Program-made: the position numbers and the translations under genes
Notes under the pieces: model-generated
Told to the model about the DNA's origin: nothing
The model's database searches: none
The model's input: the letters and a program-made list of their open reading frames with translations, nothing else
Origin: Cellulomonas sp.
GTDB taxonomy: Bacteria; Actinomycetota; Actinomycetes; Actinomycetales; Cellulomonadaceae
DNA: 6,278 nt
Direction of reading: 5' to 3'
Assembly (NCBI GenBank): GCA_031178805.1
Contig: JAPSIJ010000142.1
Coordinates: forward strand, 1 to 6,278
Shown here: piece after piece, positions 1-5,365 of the stretch
Numbering within the stretch: position 1 is the first letter of the stretch
How the letters are laid out: the number at the start of each line of letters is the position of its first letter

Positions 1-14
1 GCCGGGGCGGACAT
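1..14 (-). CDS. Start of a divergently transcribed gene, cut by the left edge
   Basis: Only the first four codons are inside the window (Met-Ser-Ala-Pro), so the product cannot be named. The start is supported by an ATG at 14-12 on the minus strand, a GAGG ribosome-binding element at 28-25 (10 bases upstream), and a well-formed minus-strand promoter further upstream. It faces away from the TetR gene and shares its control region. In this arrangement the neighbour is usually the regulator's target, often an MFS or other drug exporter. That identity is inference from family habit. Sequence to the left of the window would settle it. Confidence 0.45.
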
Positions 15-53
15 GGGGCGGGGACCTCGTTCGTCGGGTGGTGGACGGCGGCT

Positions 54-82
54 ACTGTACCGTCCGGACGGTACAGCGTCAC
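54..82 (-). promoter_or_regulatory. Promoter of the leftward divergent gene
   Basis: On the minus strand there is a -35-like GTGACG (82-77), a 17-base spacer, and a -10 TACAGT (59-54) that fits the actinobacterial TANNNT pattern. The expected transcription start is near 47, giving a leader of about 30 bases to the ATG at 14. Most of the TetR-type palindrome fills the spacer, so bound repressor would block RNA polymerase. Confidence 0.55.
55..76. promoter_or_regulatory. Perfect 22-bp palindromic TetR operator
   Basis: Two 11-base arms (CTGTACCGTCC and GGACGGTACAG) meet without a spacer and are perfectly complementary. Symmetric sites of this length with an ACCGTCCGGACGGT-type core are usual for TetR dimers. 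The site covers the spacer and part of the -10 of the leftward promoter and the -35 region of the tetR promoter. It could therefore mediate both target repression and autoregulation. A degenerate extra half site (9 of 11 bases match) lies on the minus strand at 93-83, over the tetR -10. Confidence 0.8.
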
Positions 83-94
83 GGCCGGTACGGT
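65..94 (+). promoter_or_regulatory. Probable tetR promoter, leaderless
   Basis: A TACGGT hexamer (89-94) fits the TANNNT -10 pattern and ends seven bases before the ATG at 102. Transcription would then begin at or next to the start codon. A weak -35 (CGGACG, 65-70) lies 18 bases upstream, inside the right arm of the operator. No Shine-Dalgarno sequence precedes the ATG, which agrees with a leaderless mRNA. Confidence 0.4.
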
Positions 95-101
95 CATTCC
101 C

Positions 102-611
102 ATGTCCGCGACCCGCGACCGGCTGCTCGACGCCTTCGAGACGCTGCTGATCGCCCACGGGCCGCGCGCCGCGACGCTCGACGCCGTCGCCGCCGCGGCG
201 GAGGTGTCCAAGGGCGGGCTGCTCTACCACTTCCCCAGCAAGGCGGCGCTGGCCCAGGGCCAGCGCGAGCGGCTCGCGGCGCTCGGCGAGGCCGACGCGG
301 CGGCGATGCGCACCGCGCCCGAGGGGGCCGCGGAGTACTACCTGCGCGAGTCCATGCAGTCCGGCGGCCCGCTGGACCGGGCGCTGGTCGCCGCGGTGCG
401 GCTGGCCGAGGAGTCCGACGGCGACGCCACCGCCGTCCTGGAGGAGCTGCGCGGGCACTGGTACGACGCGCTGCTGGCCGAGCTCGGCGACCCGGCGCTC
501 GCGCACGTCGTCCAGCTCGTCGGCGACGGGATGTACTACAACGCCGTCACCGGCGTGAAGGACCCCGCGGCGCTGGACGACGCGCTCGCGGTGCTGGCCC
601 GGCTGCGCTGA
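102..611 (+). CDS. TetR/AcrR-family transcriptional repressor
   Basis: This is a 169-residue regulator with an N-terminal TetR DNA-binding domain (about residues 5-50). Helix 2 (TLDAVAAAA, 25-33) is followed by the recognition-helix stretch (EVSKGGLLYHF, 34-44) and the family's typical FPSK...L continuation. The rest is a helical ligand-binding and dimerization domain with no recognizable substrate signature. At 169 residues it is somewhat short for the family (usually about 190-220), but nothing looks truncated and the stop is followed by a hairpin. The ATG at 102 is chosen because it gives the complete HTH domain and sits right behind a -10 element. A longer frame opening near 38 is in another reading frame. 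A perfect palindrome just upstream and a divergent gene suggest that it represses that gene and itself, released by an unknown ligand. Family assignment is firm; ligand and target are not. Confidence 0.95.
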   Translation: MSATRDRLLDAFETLLIAHGPRAATLDAVAAAAEVSKGGLLYHFPSKAALAQGQRERLAALGEADAAAMRTAPEGAAEYYLRESMQSGGPLDRALVAAVRLAEESDGDATAVLEELRGHWYDALLAELGDPALAHVVQLVGDGMYYNAVTGVKDPAALDDALAVLARLR

Positions 612-634
612 CGCCGCCGCGCTCCCCGCGGACG

Positions 635-671
635 CCGACGGCCCCGCGGCTCAGGGCCGCGGGGCCGTCGG
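635..671 (+). terminator. Hairpin terminator after tetR
   Basis: A perfect 16-bp GC-rich stem (635-650 with 656-671) with loop TCAGG lies 23 bases after the tetR stop. No T-tract follows, as is common for terminators in high-GC actinobacteria. It is symmetric and may also back up termination of the convergent peptide gene. Confidence 0.7.
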
Positions 672-681
672 GAGATGGTGT

Positions 682-708
682 CCGCCCGGTGCGGAGGGCA
701 CCGGGCGG
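682..708 (-). terminator. Hairpin terminator after the small minus-strand peptide gene
   Basis: A perfect 11-bp stem (682-692 with 698-708) with a 5-base loop begins 15 bases after the stop codon of the minus-strand peptide gene. There is no T-run. With the hairpin at 635-671 it forms a double barrier between two convergent genes. Confidence 0.6.
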
Positions 709-723
709 GACGGGTCCGGCGCG

Positions 724-819
724 TCAGATGCGCACGCGCCGGGGGTTGCTCACGCTGCTCCAGACGACGTCGTCGCCGTGCGACTCGACCGACTGCTGCT
801 CGTTCGTGGTCATCTCCAT
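724..819 (-). CDS. Small 31-residue peptide of unknown function
   Basis: An unrecognised mini-gene. Its ATG (819-817) follows a strong GAGGGGGG ribosome-binding sequence (833-826) with a 6-base gap. A second ATG two codons in (813-811) is possible but badly spaced. All 31 codons end in G or C, while first and second positions are clearly less GC-rich, the signature of real coding sequence here. The stop is followed by a hairpin. The peptide has a polar, acidic N-terminal half (MTTNEQQSVES, then HGDD), one Trp (residue 20) in a DDVVWSSVSN stretch, and a basic end (NPRRVRI). It has no Cys, no membrane segment and no signal peptide. Nothing nearby looks like a maturation enzyme, toxin partner or transporter, so calling it a RiPP precursor or toxin would be guesswork. 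It is too short for routine gene finders and may be missing from annotations. Confidence 0.65.
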   Translation of the reverse strand: MEMTTNEQQSVESHGDDVVWSSVSNPRRVRI

Positions 820-1106
820 GACTCGCCCCCCTCGATCCGTTCCGGAGTGCCATCCTGCGGTTCCCGGACGCCCTCCGCACGCCCGCCGGGTGAACTCCAC
901 GTAAAACCTCGCGCGGACCTCTCACCCGCGGCGCGCGGCGGCCGACGCGACGCCGGCGTGGGACCTGCGTCCCCCCGATCGGGCCGTCAGGCCGTGGCAT
1001 CCCGCGCGCGACCCGCCACCCGGCGCCCCCGGCCGGGCTCCCGAGGGCTCGTTCGGGGGGCCCCGGCGTGCCACGATGGCGGTCAGCCGATCAGTCAGGT
1101 GGTGAC
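820..1106. other. Intergenic region between divergent peptide and ATPase genes
   Basis: This stretch separates two divergent genes, so promoters for both must lie in it. It is very GC-rich except for a short AT-richer patch (892-908, GTGAACTCCACGTAAAACC), a candidate promoter or operator core. A weak CACGAT (1072-1077) upstream of the ATPase could be a -10, but its -35 is poor. I see no convincing promoter, riboswitch or RNA gene. Open frames through here have no coding signature. Confidence 0.4.
1097..1106 (+). promoter_or_regulatory. Ribosome binding site fixing the ATPase start
   Basis: AGGTGG (1097-1102) lies four bases before the ATG at 1107. It favours this start over the in-frame ATG at 1068, which would add 13 residues without family resemblance and has no good ribosome binding site. 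Confidence 0.7.
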
Positions 1107-4100
1107 ATGACGACGACGACCCGCACCGAGTCCTCCCCCGCGCCCGAGCGCACGAGCTCGCCCCGTCCCTACGCCGAGAGCCCGGAGGCGGTGCTGGCGG
1201 AGCTCCGCTCGGCCCCCGGCGGGCTGACCGCCACCGACGCCGAGCGCCGCCTCGTCGAGCAGGGCCCGAACCGGCTGCCGACGCCCCCGCGGCCGAGCTG
1301 GCTGCGCCGGCTGCTCGGCCACTTCGACGACATCCTGATCTACATCCTGCTGGCGTCGGCCGTGCTCAAGGCGATCCTCGGCGACTGGGTCGACTTCACG
1401 GTCATCCTCGCGGTCGCCGTGATCAACGCCGCGGTGGGCTTCCTCCAGGAGGGCCAGGCCGAGCGCGCCCTCGACGGCATCCGCACCATGCTGTCCCTCG
1501 ACGCGCAGGCGCGCCGGGACGGCGAGTGGCAGGTCGTCGACGCCGAGTCCCTGGTGCCGGGCGACGTCGTCCGCGTCCGGTCCGGCGACCGGGTGCCCGC
1601 CGACCTGCGGCTGATCGAGTCCACCAACCTGCAGGTCGAGGAGGCCGCGCTCACGGGCGAGTCCGTCGCCGCGGTGAAGCACGTCGACCCCGTGGGCGCC
1701 GACGCCGGCATCGGCGACCGCGCGTCGATGCTGTACTCCAGCACCATCGTCGCCGCCGGCACCGGCGTGGGCGTGGTCACCGCCACGGGCGCGGGCACCG
1801 AGATCGGCCGGATCCAGTCCCTCATCGCCGAGGTGGACCACCTCGAGACCCCGCTGTCCCGCCAGCTCGCGAAGTTCGGCAAGGCGCTGTCGCTCGGCAT
1901 CCTCGCGATGGCCGCCGTGATGCTCGTCATCGGCCGGGTCATCCACTCCTGGGACCTGCCGGACCTGGTGTCGGCCGCCATCGGCTTCGCCGTGGCGGCC
2001 GTGCCCGAGGGCCTGCCGGCGCTCGTGACCGTCACGCTGGCGCTCGGCGTGCAGCAGATGGCCCGGCGCAACGCCATCACGCGCAAGCTCACCGCCGTGG
2101 AGGCGCTGGGCTCGGTCACGACCATCTGCTCGGACAAGACCGGCACGCTGACCAAGAACGAGATGACCACCCGCACGGTGGTCACCGCCGCGGGCACCTA
2201 CGCCGTCGAGGGCCTCGGCTACGCGCCCGAGGGCCGGATCACGCTCGACGGCGTCGCCGCGCCGCTCGACGCGCACCCCGACCTGCGCGCGCTGGTCACG
2301 GCCGCCGCGGCGTGCAACGACGCCCGGGTGGTGCAGGAGGGCGGGCACTGGCGCGTCGTCGGCCAGCCCACCGAGGGCGCCATCGCCACCCTCGCCCTCA
2401 AGAGCCGCGCCGACCTGGACGGCGTGCAGCGCCTCGCGGTCGTGCCGTTCGAGTCGGCCAACAAGTACATGGCGACCCTGGACGCCGTCCCGGGCGCCGG
2501 CACCCGGATCCGCGCCGTGGGCGCCCCGGACCGGCTGCTCGACCGGTGCACGCACCAGCGCGGCGCCGACGGCACCGTGGAGCCGCTCGACCTCGCCCGC
2601 TGGGAGGCCGTGATCGACGAGCTCGCCGGCCAGGGCCTGCGCACGCTCGCCGCGGCCGAGCGCCCCGTCGCCGACGGCACCACCACCCTCTCCGAGGCGG
2701 ACGTCGAGGACGGGCTGACGTTCCTCGGCATCTTCGGCATCGTCGACCCGCCGCGCCCGGAGGCCGTCAAGGCCATCGCCGACTGCCACCGCGCCGGCAT
2801 CCGGGTCAAGATGATCACCGGCGACCACGTCGGCACCGCGACCGCGATCGCCCGGGAGCTCGGCATCGCGGCCCGGGACGGCGAGGTGCACGCCCTGACC
2901 GGCGCCGAGCTCGAGGCCATGACCCAGGAGCAGCTGCGCACCCGGGTCCGCGACGTCGACGTCTACGCGCGCACCAGCCCGGAGCACAAGATCCGCATCG
3001 TCCGCGCGCTGCAGTCGCACGGCGAGGTCGTCGCCATGACCGGCGACGGCGTGAACGACGCCCCGGCGCTCACCCGCGCCGACGTCGGCATCGCGATGGG
3101 CATCAAGGGCACGGAGGCCACCAAGGAGGCCGCCGAGATCGTCCTGGCGGACGACAACTTCGCCTCCATCGAGCGGGCCGTCGAGGAGGGGCGGCGGATC
3201 TACGACAACATCGCCAAGTCCGTCGTCTTCCTGCTGCCGACCAACGGCGCGCAGTCGCTCGTCATCCTGGTCGCCGTCCTGTTCGGCCTGACCCTGCCGC
3301 TGTCCCCGGTGCAGATCCTCTGGGTCAACCTGGTCACCGCGATCACGCTGTCGCTGGCCCTCGCGTACGAGCCGGCCGAGGCGGGCGTGATGTCCCGCCC
3401 GCCGCGCCGGTCCGGCGGGTCGGTGATCTCCCGGGAGTCGCTGCAGCACGTCGTGGTCGTGTCGCTGCTGATCGGCGGCGCGACGCTGGCGGTGTTCTTC
3501 ATCGAGCGGGCCCGCGGCACCGACTACGCCGTCGCGCAGACCGCCGCGGTCACGATGCTCGCCCTCGGCCAGCTGGCCTACCTGTTCAACTGCCGGTTCC
3601 TCGGCGAGTCCAGCCTGACGCTGCGGGTGCTCCGCGGGAACCGGGTGGTCTGGTACGCCACGGGCGCGCTGGTGCTGCTGCAGGTGCTGTTCACCTACGT
3701 GCCGTTCATGAACGCCTGGTTCGACTCGGCGCCGATCGGCCTGCGCGAGTGGTCGCTGACCCTGGGCTTCGCCCTGCTGGTGTTCCTGCTGGTCGAGGCG
3801 ATGAAGGCCGTCACCCGGCTCGCCGCCGCCCGCCGGACCGCCCCGGGCGCCGGCGGGACCGCCGGCACGCCGGACGACGACGACGTCGTCGCGCTGGACG
3901 AGGCGGCGGCCCGGCTGCCCGAGCTCGTCGCCGCCGCGGCCGGCGGCCGGTCGATCACCCTGGTCCGGGACGGCGAGAGCGTCGCCCGGATCGTCGCCCC
4001 CGGCGGCGCGGCCCGCCGCACGAGCGGCCGCGGGGCGGGCAGCGCGCTGCCGCCCGCCGCCGCGACGACGGCGATCCAGCTCCCGCCGCCGGAGGACCCG

Positions 4101-4406
4101 GCGGCCGAGCCGGTCCCGGCGGCCGACCCGGTCCCGGCGGCCGAGTCGTCGGCCCCGGTGGACGCCTCGCCGGTCGCGGACGCCCGGCCCGGCGCCCGGC
4201 ACACCTCGCCCGGCGACGCCGGGGACGACCACCCGACGGTGGTGCTCGCGCCGGTGGACGCGGGCGGGCCCGCACCGACCGACGGACCGACGGACGCCAC
4301 CCCGACCGTGCCGCGCCGGCGCTCCCTGCGGGCGCTCGACGCGGACCCGGCCACCGAGCGGATCGACCGGCTCGACGGCACCGACCGCCCCGACGCCGAC
4401 CGCTGA
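1107..4406 (+). CDS. P-type (P2-like) cation-transporting ATPase with an extended C-terminal tail
   Basis: A 1099-residue membrane pump using ATP through a phospho-aspartate intermediate. In order: N-terminal cation-ATPase domain (about 20-75); M1-M2 (74-113); actuator domain with TGES (183-186); M3-M4 (257-315) with PEGLP (300-304); P domain with phosphorylated Asp343 in CSDKTGTLT; N domain (about 355-545); TGDH (571-574); hinge motif TGDGVNDAP (645-653); M5-M10 (about 703-900). The core is complete and should be active. Against the muscle Ca2+ pump as remembered, M5 reads NGAQ (713-716), with Gln at the Glu771 position, and M6 reads NLVTA (741-745), with Ala at the Asp800 position. The KGAPE-type nucleotide motif is VGAPD (471-475). 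Canonical Ca2+ specificity is therefore doubtful; subgroup and ion are open. Normal relatives end near residue 900, but this one continues 195 residues (see separate entries). It appears monocistronic, with a hairpin after the stop. Confidence 0.95.
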   Translation: MTTTTRTESSPAPERTSSPRPYAESPEAVLAELRSAPGGLTATDAERRLVEQGPNRLPTPPRPSWLRRLLGHFDDILIYILLASAVLKAILGDWVDFTVILAVAVINAAVGFLQEGQAERALDGIRTMLSLDAQARRDGEWQVVDAESLVPGDVVRVRSGDRVPADLRLIESTNLQVEEAALTGESVAAVKHVDPVGADAGIGDRASMLYSSTIVAAGTGVGVVTATGAGTEIGRIQSLIAEVDHLETPLSRQLAKFGKALSLGILAMAAVMLVIGRVIHSWDLPDLVSAAIGFAVAAVPEGLPALVTVTLALGVQQMARRNAITRKLTAVEALGSVTTICSDKTGTLTKNEMTTRTVVTAAGTYAVEGLGYAPEGRITLDGVAAPLDAHPDLRALVTAAAACNDARVVQEGGHWRVVGQPTEGAIATLALKSRADLDGVQRLAVVPFESANKYMATLDAVPGAGTRIRAVGAPDRLLDRCTHQRGADGTVEPLDLARWEAVIDELAGQGLRTLAAAERPVADGTTTLSEADVEDGLTFLGIFGIVDPPRPEAVKAIADCHRAGIRVKMITGDHVGTATAIARELGIAARDGEVHALTGAELEAMTQEQLRTRVRDVDVYARTSPEHKIRIVRALQSHGEVVAMTGDGVNDAPALTRADVGIAMGIKGTEATKEAAEIVLADDNFASIERAVEEGRRIYDNIAKSVVFLLPTNGAQSLVILVAVLFGLTLPLSPVQILWVNLVTAITLSLALAYEPAEAGVMSRPPRRSGGSVISRESLQHVVVVSLLIGGATLAVFFIERARGTDYAVAQTAAVTMLALGQLAYLFNCRFLGESSLTLRVLRGNRVVWYATGALVLLQVLFTYVPFMNAWFDSAPIGLREWSLTLGFALLVFLLVEAMKAVTRLAAARRTAPGAGGTAGTPDDDDVVALDEAAARLPELVAAAAGGRSITLVRDGESVARIVAPGGAARRTSGRGAGSALPPAAATTAIQLPPPEDPAAEPVPAADPVPAAESSAPVDASPVADARPGARHTSPGDAGDDHPTVVLAPVDAGGPAPTDGPTDATPTVPRRRSLRALDADPATERIDRLDGTDRPDADR
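3876..4004 (+). other. Phd/YefM-antitoxin-like segment within the ATPase tail
   Basis: Residues 924-966 of the ATPase follow the pattern of the Phd/YefM N-terminal domain: a beta strand (VVAL), a helix DEAAARLPELVAAAAGG, then a beta hairpin SITLVRDGESVARIVAP. Compare the family pattern of the type 'EA+ARL-EL...G..V.I.R.G.PVARLVP'. It has no start codon or ribosome binding site of its own and is in frame with the pump, so it is a domain and not a separate gene. Only the dimerization/DNA-binding fold would be present; the toxin-binding end of a real antitoxin is not recognisable. Resemblance was judged by eye. Confidence 0.55.
4097..4150 (+). repeat. 18-bp tandem repeat encoding a Pro/Ala linker
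   Basis: Three consecutive 18-base units begin CCCGGCGGCCGA. The first two differ at one base; the third diverges in its last six bases. They encode PAAEPV, PAADPV and PAAESS (ATPase residues 998-1015), a flexible, low-complexity linker. The length is a multiple of three, so gain or loss of a unit would keep the reading frame. Confidence 0.85.
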
Positions 4407-4411
4407 CCGCA

Positions 4412-4455
4412 CGCCCGGGGGCCGCGCCGCTCAGGCCGCGCGGTCCCCCGGGGCG
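4412..4455. terminator. Bidirectional hairpin terminator between convergent genes
   Basis: The arms at 4412-4427 and 4438-4455 form 16 base pairs with two single-base bulges (G4450 and T4444) around a 10-base loop. The hairpin starts six bases after the ATPase stop. Its right half lies inside the last codons of the minus-strand membrane-protein gene, whose stop codon falls in the loop. No T-tract is present. Confidence 0.65.
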
Positions 4456-5198
4456 CGCAGCGCCATGCCCGCGGCCAGGAGCAGCAGCAGCGACATCGCC
4501 GCGATCTCCCCCGCCGACTCCAGCACCGTCAGCGCGGTCGCCACCCCGGCGGGGACCGACGCCTCGACCAGGATGTGCACCATGTCGAGGACGACGCCGA
4601 ACGCGATCAGCACGCCGAGCGCCCCGGCGAGCCGCCACGAGTCCCGCCGCGCCGGCCGGGGCGCGCGCACGTGCGCGACCACGAGCAGCACCCCCGGCAC
4701 CACCGCCAGCAGCGCCCAGGCGAGCAGCTCGCCGACGTCGACGGCCCGCAGCCCGAGGGTGTCCCGCAGCAGGTCGGCCCGCACCAGCCACGCCCCGGCG
4801 CGCTCGTGCACCATGAGGAAGTCGTCCGTGGCGACGGTCGCGACGACGAGCGCCCACGCCAGGTGCACGCCGGTCCGCCGGACCCACCACACCGCCGCCA
4901 GGCAGACCACCGCGCCGACCAGCTGCACGTAGCCCCAGAGCTCCAGGAACGACGCGTCGAGGTCGGCGTTCCACGCGCTGCTGCCGAGCACCGGGTCGAG
5001 CCGCGCGCCGTCGCCGTCCAGGGCGAGGTACGCGAGGCTGCCCGCGAGCAGCACGAGGTCGACCAGCACGACGGTGGTCACCAGCACGCCGCGGGCCACC
5101 TGCTCGGGGGCGGGCGCCGGCCGGGCCCGTGCCGCCACCGCGGGGCCGCGCGCGCGGGCCCCGGTCGAGTCCAGCACCGGCCCGGCGTGCGTGACCAT
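4431..5198 (-). CDS. Six-helix integral membrane protein, function unknown
   Basis: A 255-residue hydrophobic protein that I cannot assign to a named family. An Ala/Arg/Pro-rich N-terminal stretch (1-36) precedes about six membrane helices: 37-60, 88-106, 111-128, 157-177, 188-212 and 222-247. Charged or polar residues sit in or at the ends of helices in a pattern suggesting function: DDFLMVHE (125-132), DMVH (206-209) and two Glu in LESAGE (228 and 231). Such clusters can bind a metal or carry protons; this is inference only. The ATG at 5198 is preferred because a GGGGGG ribosome-binding run lies a few bases upstream; an upstream in-frame TTG at 5216 would add six residues without such a site. 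It converges on the ATPase with 24 bases between stops. It lies 156 bases downstream of the GH15 gene and probably has its own promoter. Confidence 0.85.
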   Translation of the reverse strand: MVTHAGPVLDSTGARARGPAVAARARPAPAPEQVARGVLVTTVVLVDLVLLAGSLAYLALDGDGARLDPVLGSSAWNADLDASFLELWGYVQLVGAVVCLAAVWWVRRTGVHLAWALVVATVATDDFLMVHERAGAWLVRADLLRDTLGLRAVDVGELLAWALLAVVPGVLLVVAHVRAPRPARRDSWRLAGALGVLIAFGVVLDMVHILVEASVPAGVATALTVLESAGEIAAMSLLLLLAAGMALRAPGDRAA

Positions 5199-5354
5199 GT
5201 CGCCCCCCGCGATCAAATGGACATTTCGGGCAAACTACCCCCGAACGGGTGACGGCGCCCAGGTGAACGGGCGCCGACGGCCCGGTGTCTCAGATGGTGG
5301 CGACCGGAGCGGACCCGGTCGTCGCCGGGGCGCGCCGGCGGGGACGGCGGGCGG
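5199..5354. promoter_or_regulatory. Intergenic region with AT-rich motif cluster upstream of the membrane-protein gene
   Basis: The segment 5211-5250 is strikingly AT-richer than its surroundings and holds nested symmetric motifs: AAATG-GA-CATTT (5215-5226), TTCGGG (5225-5230) facing CCCGAA (5240-5245), and CCCGAACGGG (5240-5249). On the minus strand TAGTTT (5237-5232) fits a -10 pattern, but no matching -35 is seen. It most likely contains the promoter and an operator for the downstream minus-strand gene. The remainder (5251-5344) is GC-rich and shows no gene. Confidence 0.4.
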
Positions 5355-5365
5355 TCAGCCCGCCG
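5345..5365 (-). terminator. Small hairpin at the end of the GH15 gene
   Basis: A perfect 8-bp stem (5345-5352 with 5358-5365) has its 5-base loop over the TGA stop codon (5357-5355). There is no T-run. It is shorter than the other hairpins here, so terminator function is less certain and some read-through into the next minus-strand gene is possible. Confidence 0.4.

Noticed and set aside
724..819. Lasso-peptide precursor reading of the small peptide (Gly15 as core start)
   Set aside because: Position 8 of such a core is Ser and position 9 Val, not Asp/Glu; the usual Thr at -2 is Ser; no cyclase or protease gene is nearby.
38..904. A 288-codon plus-strand frame overlapping tetR
   Set aside because: Composition is Arg/Ala/Gly-rich with no domain and it is out of frame with the clear TetR protein; it is a by-product of high GC.
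536..1110. Minus-strand frame 536-1000 and plus-strand frame 778-1110
   Set aside because: Both cross hairpins or intergenic DNA, are Arg-rich, and lack a ribosome binding site and third-position GC bias.
763..3890. The same 12-base palindrome GACGACGTCGTC in the peptide gene (763-774) and the ATPase tail (3879-3890)
   Set aside because: In both cases it encodes Asp-Asp-Val-Val with the preferred codons GAC and GTC, so coincidence of codon use explains it.
1095..4412. An 1105-codon minus-strand frame opposite the ATPase
   Set aside because: Low-complexity His/Arg/Gly/Asp-rich translation mirroring the ATPase codons; high-GC genes rarely have stops on the opposite strand.
1526..4816. A 1096-codon plus-strand frame overlapping the ATPase and running into the next gene
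   Set aside because: Arg/Pro/Gly-rich shadow translation with no family features.
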